Made by a program: the position numbers and the translations under genes. The notes under the pieces are model-generated. The model was not told the DNA's origin and searched no databases. It worked only from the letters and a program-made list of their open reading frames with translations. A stretch of 64,000 bases of DNA from Lutraria lutraria (lineage: Eukaryota; Mollusca; Bivalvia; Venerida; Mactridae), in NCBI GenBank assembly GCA_964023205.1, contig OZ026839.1:15282386-15346385 (forward strand), read 5' to 3'. Below are positions 57,120 through 64,000 of the stretch, one piece after another (the stretch's first letter is position 1; each line of letters begins with the position of its first letter).

Positions 57120-59612
57120 CACTGGGGGCCAACGAAGTGTCACGAGAGGCGGTTCGCATCGAAAACATGTGTATGTTATGCAACGAAATTTTATGTAAAC
57201 AGTCTCTGGTTTTCTGACCTCCACATGCCATTTTGAAATGTTTGACCTGCAGGGGGACGAAATGTTAGTTTTTTTGGATTGTCTTGTTAGTTGTTTTTAT
57301 TAAGTTTGTATTTGCCATTGTAAAATGCGTTTTCTGTACAATGATTGCGTTGTCATTCATCAAATTATGCCAGATTAGTCCGTTATTCTGTGTAAAAAAC
57401 AGTTTTCCTCAAAATTATTGTGACATGAAACCCATTTGTAAAATATTTAGCACTCATGATACAGGCATCATGTCTGTGAACATAACTTAGCATCTCCCCA
57501 CCGCTTATCAGATTCAATAGAATGTATACACGTTAATATAACAAAGCCTTTCGCACTAGACAAGTGTGTATGGTGTCAACTGAAGTCTCTTTTTGATGTA
57601 TATGTTACTAACAGAGTGTGTGATGTTTCAGTCTGAAGTCAAATGAGTATATCAATTAATATTTTGCAGGTGACAGATATCTATTTAATTATGTGTGATG
57701 GTTTAAAGAGAACAGTTAAAATTGTTAGATGGTCTTATCATTTAATAACTGCATTATAATAGATTTAGGCACATACTTATATAATTTACGAGATTGAACA
57801 ATTTAGAAATCTGCTGTTATCTAAAAAGTTTGATTGCATTTCTTCGATCCGTTAACACCATTGCCCCATTCATTAGTATCTATAGCAATGTTGCACCGTG
57901 CTCGTCAATCCAAGCGTGATTTGCACCGAATTCGCCAATATCCACCATTTTAGAAAAGGTGACCCAGTCTTGAAGACGTCTACGGTCAATTATAATGCCC
58001 CCATCACACCAGAGCACGTCCGCACCACGCTCGCAAAGTTCCTATCACGTCCTGAAAACTTTGATGGCCGTGGCAGGGACGGCGTCAAACTCGAAAAGAA
58101 ATGATGCACTCAGGCTCCCACTACGCCCTTACAACGTCTTTGCCAGGTTCTCACTGCGTCTATCACGTTGCCAGTAAGTACATTACACGTGCAGCTTCCC
58201 GTTGTCACCAGGTCTATTGCGTTAATACTACGCCCAAATTATGTGCTCACTACGTCCATGCAGACTGAACTGCGCTCTCCCTAGGTCCCAATAACGTCCT
58301 CATTGCATTCACTAGCTCCGTATGTATAATGTACCATATGTGTCCATTTATATTAACTGGTCATGATGGCCAAACAGAAGTCTTCTTTCTGCTTATAGTC
58401 ATGCACTAACGCAACACAATCTAAGTTGCTTCATGTTTCTTTTTCTTCTTTTTCTTATTTAGAAAACGGCAATTTCAGCATCCAAATGGCTTGTCAGGTG
58501 GTACAATAACAAAATGCATTCATTTTCTAACGTCCTGTCAGGACGCGGTGGGTGTAGTGCAATCGTTGCCCTAGTGTGATGGGGGTATAATTAGAGTAAT
58601 AATAAGCTTTTGTAATTGTACTACGGTTTCTTTTACTGTTTCATCGGTAACGCTAGATCTACTTTTTCAAAGTCCTCTGCGTCTGAGCATAGTATAGTTG
58701 TGTCCAATTGTTCCGTCAGTTCAGCACCATCTGGCTGAGAAACTTCTGTACATCCCGGATTCCGCTTGTTTCAGGAACAATTGGCAATGGACAGACTTCG
58801 GTCGATGTGTTCACTTTAAGAAATTTCCATATTGGTCTGTCACTTGTTACATTATTTGTAGGTATTAATTTTTCCAGTTTCCGTGATCGTTGTCATGTCG
58901 TCGATGTTGTAGATAACGTAATGGTCCTTCATTTTAAGTTGCATTGTGATATTTAGTTGTACCTCTATCATCTGCTTCCCTCATGAACGTAACGCTCTAT
59001 ATGCTGGAGTTTGCACAATGTCATTGCGCTTCTAAAATGCTGGAAAATGGTGACCGGCAGTACATACACACCGCGTGGTCTGTATCCTGAAATTGATTTT
59101 GACTTCAGTGAGCAACGTACACATGAAGAGTGACCTTCGTTTAGCACCATACACACACTCTGTGAGAAACAAACACAGTCGTAGTATGCAAAAAAACCCG
59201 TCCATATGTGCTTATTACACCTACAGAACATTTCTAATGAAGACAAAAATATTGAATAAGTAAACCTTACCCAGTAAGTATAAGAAATGATACTCACGAA
59301 AAATATTTTAATGAAAAATCTACCAAAACAAGACTGTCTACGAACATCCCTAACTTTTGAGCTTAATTCATACGTAATTGGTACTCAATTAACTGCATAC
59401 AACTGTTTCATAGTATTAAACGTTTCTACTCACCATGTTTCGTGCTTGGAATATGATATTCCAGCAAAATACATAGTCACTAACCACGAGAAATGTCGTC
59501 CTTAGCTTTTCAACCACGTTATGTGTACATAACATGTGTCGTTTGTCGTTGCATAACATACACATGTTTTCGATGCGAACCGCCTCTCGTGATACGTCGT
59601 TGGCCCCCAGTG
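57120..59612. mobile_element. CACTGGGGGCC-ended non-autonomous element, copy 1
   Basis: The left end (57120) and the reverse complement of the right end (59612) agree over about 66 bp, including CACTGGGGGCCAACGA, CACGAGAGGCGGTTCGCATC and GTATGTTATGCAACGA. Flanks are AGAAT at 57115-57119 and 59613-59617, a perfect 5-bp duplication. CACTGG ends with a 5-bp duplication point to Transib-like transposition; CACTA-type elements share the CACTG end but usually duplicate 2-3 bp. No transposase frame is seen. A further MITE lies inside at 57993-58590. Confidence 0.85.
57993..58590. mobile_element. CCCCCATCACAC-ended MITE nested in copy 1
   Basis: Left end TAATGCCCCCATCACACCAG, right end (reversed) TTATACCCCCATCACACTAG, flanked by TTA on both sides. 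The second CACTGG copy at about 62058 lacks it (TCATTTAGAGTAG), an empty site that confirms insertion. The interior is rich in ACGTC/GACGT motifs. A 3-bp TTA duplication suggests the Harbinger group. Confidence 0.75.
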
Positions 59613-60057
59613 AGAATAGCGACGGTAAAAGTCCATAAAAACTTATATGAGCTTAATCTGCAGATAGACAGCTTGAAGTTGGTGTACCTGAAATTAAAAT
59701 AGCGGTACGTTTAAACCAATTACACAAGAAAAACGTCGATTTTATACCGATGGAATTCAATGCGGCGTTGTCAGGAAACTAGTGGGAAAACAAAAAAAAT
59801 AAAACGAACAAAAAACGACGAACATGTTGTACTACCAATGCACGAAATTTCAGAACAATCGGAGAAAAATTCGTTTTTTAACCCATGACGTCGGAGAAAG
59901 GTCGCATACTACCTTAATGCCATAATATGACTGCGGGAAAACACAGCTGTTCTATAAATAGTATTTTTAAAATATACGATAGTGGTTTTGGAAACATTTT
60001 TTCTTGCTATGAAGTATGCACGTTAGGAAAACACACCGGATTCCTCTGTTATAGAAA
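59613..60057. other. Stretch between the two CACTGG elements
   Basis: No gene recognised. Includes the right AGAAT duplication of copy 1. Confidence 0.4.
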
Positions 60058-63000
60058 CACTGGGGGCTAACGACGTATCACGAGAGGCGGTTCGCATCGA
60101 AAGCATGTGAATGGTATGCAACGAAATTTTATGTAAACAGTCGCTGGTTTTCTGACCTCCACATGTCATTTTGACAAGTTTTACCGGCAGGAGGACGAAA
60201 TGTTAGTTTTTAGCTCACATGTCACAAAGTGACAAAGTGAGCTATTAGGATCACTCTCCGTCCGGCGTCCGGCGTCGTCAAACTTTTTGTTGTGAACACA
60301 CTAGGGGCCACATTTTTGGCTCAATTTTAGCAAAACTGGGTCAGAACGTTAATCTCAACAAAATCTCGGACGAGTTCGATATTGGGCCATTTGGGGTCAA
60401 AAACTAGGTCACCAGGGCCAAATAAGGGAAAACCTTGTGAACACTTTAGAAATCACTGTTTTGAATTTATCTTCATGAAACTTTGTCAGAATGTTTATTT
60501 TAATAATATGTAGGTCAAGTTTGAAAATGGGTAATTTCTGTAGTAAAATTAGGTCACTAGGGCAAATTGCTGGAAAACCTTGTGAACACTCTAGAAGTCA
60601 CTGTTTTGATTGGATGATCATGAAACCTTGTCAGAATGTTTGTCTTCATAATATCTTGGACGAGTTCGAACATGGGTCATCTTGGGTCAAAAACTAGGTC
60701 GCAAGGTCAAATCTTATGAAAAACCATGTTAACACTGTAGATTTCACAGTTATTATTGGATCTTCACCAAACTTCGTCAAATCGTTTGTTTTAATGATAT
60801 AACGGTCAAGTATAAATATGGGTCATCTGGGGTCAATAACTAGGTCACCAGGTCAAATCTTAGGAAAACTTTGTTAACACTGTGTGGATGTCACAGTTTT
60901 AATTGGATCTTCACCAAACCTTGTCAAAATGTTTGCCTCAATGATATGTGGGTCAAGGATGAACATGGGTCAGCCGGGTTCAAAAACTGGGTCACAAGGT
61001 CAAATCTTAGGTAGAAATCTTGTAAAAGCTCTAAATGTCATGGTTTTGATTGGATCTTGGCCAAACTTTGTCAGGTTGTTTGTCTTAATGATATTAAGGA
61101 CAAGTTCAAATATGGGTCACCTAGGGTCAAAAACCAGGTCACAAGGTCAAATCTTAGGAAAACCTTATTAACACTGTAGATGTCAAATTTTGATCGTATC
61201 TTCACCAAACCTAGTCAGACTGTTTGTCTTAATGACATGTAAGACAAATTAGAACATAGGTGGTCTGGGGTCAAAAACTAGGTCACGGGTTCAAAACAAT
61301 GTTTTAATGAGTAAACAGTGATTGTCATGTGAGCGATATAGGGCCATCTTGGCCCTCTTGTTTGGATTGTATTGTAAGTAATTCTTATTAAATTTGTATT
61401 TGCCGTTGTATAATGCGTTTTCTGCACAATAATTGTGTCGTTATTCATCAAATTATGCCAGATTAGTCCGTTATTCTGTGTAAAAAAGCAGTTTTCCTCA
61501 AAATTATTGTAACGATGAAACCCATTTTTATAATATTTTGCACCCATGCTACTGGTATCATGTCTGTGAACATAACCTAGCATCTCCCCACCGCTTATCA
61601 GGTTGAAAAGTATGCACATACGCTTATACAACAAGACCTTTCGCACTAGACAAGTGTGTATGGTGTCAAATGAAGTCTCTTTTTGATGTATATGTTACTA
61701 ACAATATGTGTGGATGTTTCACTCTGATGTCAACTGTGTATATCAATTATTTTTTCACTTTGTATGTATGATGGTCTGAAGAGAACAGTTAAACTTGTCA
61801 AATGGTCTTATCATTTAATAACTGCTTTGTGATTTAGGCATATAATTATATAATTTACGAGTTTGAACAATTTTGAAATCTGCCGTTATCTAAAATGTTT
61901 GATTACATTTCTCCGATTCGTTACCTCCATTGCCCTATTAATTAGTATTCAAACTAGTCTCTATGGCAATGTTGTACTGTGCTCGTCAATCCAAGCGTGA
62001 TTTGCACCGAACTCGCCAATTTGAAAAAAAGGTGACCCAGTCTTGAAGACATCTACAGTCATTTAGAGTAGATGTGATGGACGGAAGAAGCTTTTGTAAT
62101 TGTACTACGGTCTCTATTAGTGATTCATTGGTAACTTCATCTACCTTTCGAAGTCCTCTACGTCTGAGCATAGTATAGTTGTGTCCAATTGTTCCATCAA
62201 TTCAGCACCATCTGGTTTAGAAACTTCTGTACTTCCCAATTTCGCTTGTTTCAGGAACAATTGACAATGGACAGACTAAGATGGTGTGTTCGATTTTAGA
62301 AATTTCCTTTTTTTTGTCAGTCACTTGTTACATTATTTGTAGGGATTAATTTTTCCAGTTTCTGTGATCGTTGTCATGTCGTCGATGTTGTCGATAATGT
62401 AACGGCCCTTCATTTTAAGTTTTATGGCGATATTTAGTTGTACCTCTATCTTTGCTTCCCTTATGAACGTAACGCTCTAAATGATGGAGAATGCACAGTG
62501 CCATTGCGCTTCTAAAATGCTGGCAAATGTAGCCCGGCACTACATACACACCGCGTGGTCTGTATCCTGAAATTGATTTTGACTTTAATGAGCAACGTAC
62601 ACATGAAGAGTGACCTTCGTTTAGCACCGTACACACACTCTGTGCAAAACTAACACAGTCGTAGTGTGCAAAAAACACGTTCAAATGTGCTTATTTCAAC
62701 TACAAAACATTTCTAATGAAGACAAAGTGATTGAATAAGTATACCCTACCCAATAAGTATAGGAAATAATACTCACGAAAATTATTTTAAAGAAAAACGT
62801 ACCGAAACAAGACTGTCTACGTACATCCCTAACTTTTGAGCTTAATTCATACGTAATTGGTTCTAAGTTACCTTCATACAACTGTTTCATAGTATTAAAC
62901 GTTTCTACTCACCATGTTTCGTGCTTGGAATATGATATTCCAGCAAAATACAATGTCACTACTACGAAATAGTCGTCCTTAGCTTTTCAACCACGATATG

Positions 63001-63090
63001 TGTACATAACGTGTGTCATATGTCGTTGCATAACATACACACGTTTTCGATGCGAAACGCCTCTCGTGATACGTCGTTGGCCCCCCATTG
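60058..63090. mobile_element. CACTGGGGG-ended non-autonomous element, copy 2
   Basis: Ends are the same long inverted repeat as copy 1; the final CAGTG has become CATTG. Flanks are AGAAA and GGAAC, so the duplication has decayed or differs. Relative to copy 1 it lacks the MITE and carries element D1 (60208-61361). The two copies differ by scattered substitutions and small indels over more than 1.8 kb, so they are not a recent tandem duplication. Confidence 0.82.
60208..61361 (+). mobile_element. Element D1: full-length family D element in CACTGG copy 2
   Basis: It starts TTTTAGCTCACATGTCACAA and ends GTCATGTGAGCGATATAGGG, CCATCTTGGCCCTCTTGT. The asymmetric repeat is GCTCACATG/CATGTGAGC and the hairpin GGGCCATCTTGGCCC. 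The core holds six to seven ~110-120-bp units with CTAGGTCACNAGGTCAAATC and TTCACCAAACNTNGTCA. Comparison with copy 1 (GTTAGTTTTTTTGGATTG at 57263) shows insertion inside a T-run without duplication. Confidence 0.88.
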
Positions 63091-63100
63091 GGAACCAGGA

Positions 63101-63487
63101 GTGCGTTTCATTAAAATTCTTAGGATAACTGACTTAGGAACGTTCCTAGGATCATCCTAGGATTCGTCCTAGGTGCGTTTCAACAACCGTACTTAAGTTA
63201 AATTTTGACTTACGAGCTACTCTTCAAATGGAGATAAAAATGGCACCGCTAAGTGTCAACATCCGGTATTCTTACGCGTTCGCGCTGTCAGTCGTCTGCT
63301 ACATTAGAACTGCAACAATGGAATCACAAGATCAGCTTTACAAGCGTAAAAACAACTGGGAGAAAGAGGAGGTACAAGTTTTGGTGCAGGCGGTAGCGGA
63401 CAATCGGGATATCCTTACGGGGAAATTGTCGTTGTCCGTTACCGCCGAAAGGAAGGCGAAGACCTGGGAAGCGGTATTGACAAGGTA
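63101..63487 (+). CDS. Myb/SANT-like DNA-binding first exon, probably of a Harbinger-type unit
   Basis: The likely start is ATG 63318 (CAACAATGG). The frame reads MESQDQLYKRKNNWEKEEVQ, VLVQAVADNRDILTGKLSLS and VTAERKAKTWEAVLTR, ending AAG|GTACGT at 63487. The pattern W-x-x-x-E-x-x-x-L-x-x-x-V-x-x-(N)-x-x-I-L-x-G-K and a later W-E-x-(I/V) is the Myb_DNA-bind_5/NAIF1-like trihelix carried by Harbinger partner proteins. The preceding bases 63101-63180 hold GTGCGTTTCA twice and a CCTAGGAT-rich palindrome, which could be the element's end. The rest lies beyond the window. Confidence 0.65.
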
Positions 63488-64000
63488 CGTATGCAAAATA
63501 TAAGTATCATATGTCTGAATGCAATAAAAAATTAGTAATTTGAGTATCCGTAGCTACCTTCATTTATGTCAAATGTAAGCAATGACGTTGGTGCAATAGC
63601 TGGTCTGTTTATAACGGTGATTACTTCCCTTTGTGTGCATTTGTCTGTCAATTGATTTTAACGTTCGAAGTTGTTGACGATAGCAAGTGTAAGTGCGTGT
63701 ATTTTTACCTATATGTATTTCATAGTAATAAAATCACATTGAAGTCAATTTGTATACACGAATGTTTTGAGCAATAATTATGTATAAGCATTCACTGTTT
63801 TACATGTTCTACTCAGCTGTATGTTGCCCTTAACCCATTAGCTACCTAAGCATATGCTATGGTGCTTTGTAACATAGTGCTAAGGTAGACGGTTCACTCA
63901 CACATCATCGTATTGGGTTGGGGAAGTCTCAGAACTGTAGATGATACAAACCTTTATATCTCTGAAATCTAATCTAGTGTAGATTTGCGTTTCTTATTAG
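63488..64000. other. Right-end stretch, presumed intron
   Basis: Follows the donor at 63487; AT-rich with no further exon recognised before the window ends. Confidence 0.4.

Noticed and set aside
57898..59297. Several 60-110-codon frames inside the CACTGG copies
   Set aside because: They are not conserved as frames between the two copies and show no transposase motif.

Overview
The window looks like repeat-dense, intron-rich animal DNA, most probably from a bivalve mollusc. The bacterial gene-finding frame does not apply: coding signal comes as short exons with GT/AG borders, base composition is AT-rich, and nearly every recognisable protein is a eukaryotic transposon protein or a multi-copy transposon-like protein. 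The mollusc call is an inference. It rests on the mixture of pogo-like transposases with a C-terminal PHD-type zinc finger, KIAA1958/Crypton-type tyrosine recombinases, and many short elements with tandem ~150-bp cores and terminal hairpins like the 'pearl'/Helentron-associated elements known from bivalves. I see no intact single-copy host gene, no rRNA, no CRISPR array and no convincing tRNA gene. Layout, left to right. 0-6 kb: a HARBI1-like nuclease exon (minus), a hAT dimerisation exon (minus), and two hairpin-ended elements (A1, C). 6.2-8.0 kb: a broken F-box gene followed by a broken copy of a transposon-like protein (family Z). 8.0-9.5 kb: element A2 with two nested hAT-type insertions. 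9.6-11.1 kb: decayed pogo/PHD transposase T1. 11.6-12.7 kb: a fold-back arrangement of B elements. 14.0-18.3 kb: pogo/PHD transposase T2, split by a TTAA-flanked element and by element B2. 18.7-20.6 kb: gag and protease remnants of an LTR retrotransposon. 21.0-21.9 kb: a Mutator-like gene fragment (Y2) cut by element A3. 23.4-24.0 kb: a 42-bp minisatellite and an exon resembling CIDE-N. 24.2-31.2 kb: transposon-like gene X (minus), whose 5-kb intron holds pogo/PHD transposase T3 and elements B3 and D2. 31.7-33.5 kb: element fragments and a hAT exon. 34.3-41.4 kb: gene Y (plus), a Mutator-like transposase-domain protein with a C-terminal DEDDh-type exonuclease; its first intron holds pogo/PHD transposase T4 in antisense. 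41.6-51.8 kb: a ~4.2-kb direct duplication flanked and bridged by B elements. 54.2-56.5 kb: element B7 and the 5' part of a tyrosine recombinase. 57.1-63.1 kb: two copies of a CACTGG-ended non-autonomous element, one carrying element D1. 63.2-63.5 kb: a Myb/SANT-like first exon, probably the start of a Harbinger-type unit. Three themes tie the window together. First, element families A to E share one architecture: a 5' end TTTTAGCTCAC, a matching inverted repeat shortly before the 3' end, then a small hairpin and a CTCTTGT-like terminus. Three filled insertion sites can be rebuilt from neighbouring sequence, and all are a T|T dinucleotide with no clear target duplication, which fits Helentron-type rolling-circle insertion. 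Second, element B5 is a chimera: its left part matches B6 and its right part matches B4. That is the expected product of unequal crossing-over between two B copies and explains the 4.2-kb duplication. Third, transposon-like genes act as hosts for other transposons: T3 in an intron of X, T4 in an intron of Y, B2 and a TTAA element in T2, A3 in Y2, and B6/B7 in a tyrosine recombinase. All assignments come from reading translations and repeats by eye; no database search was run.
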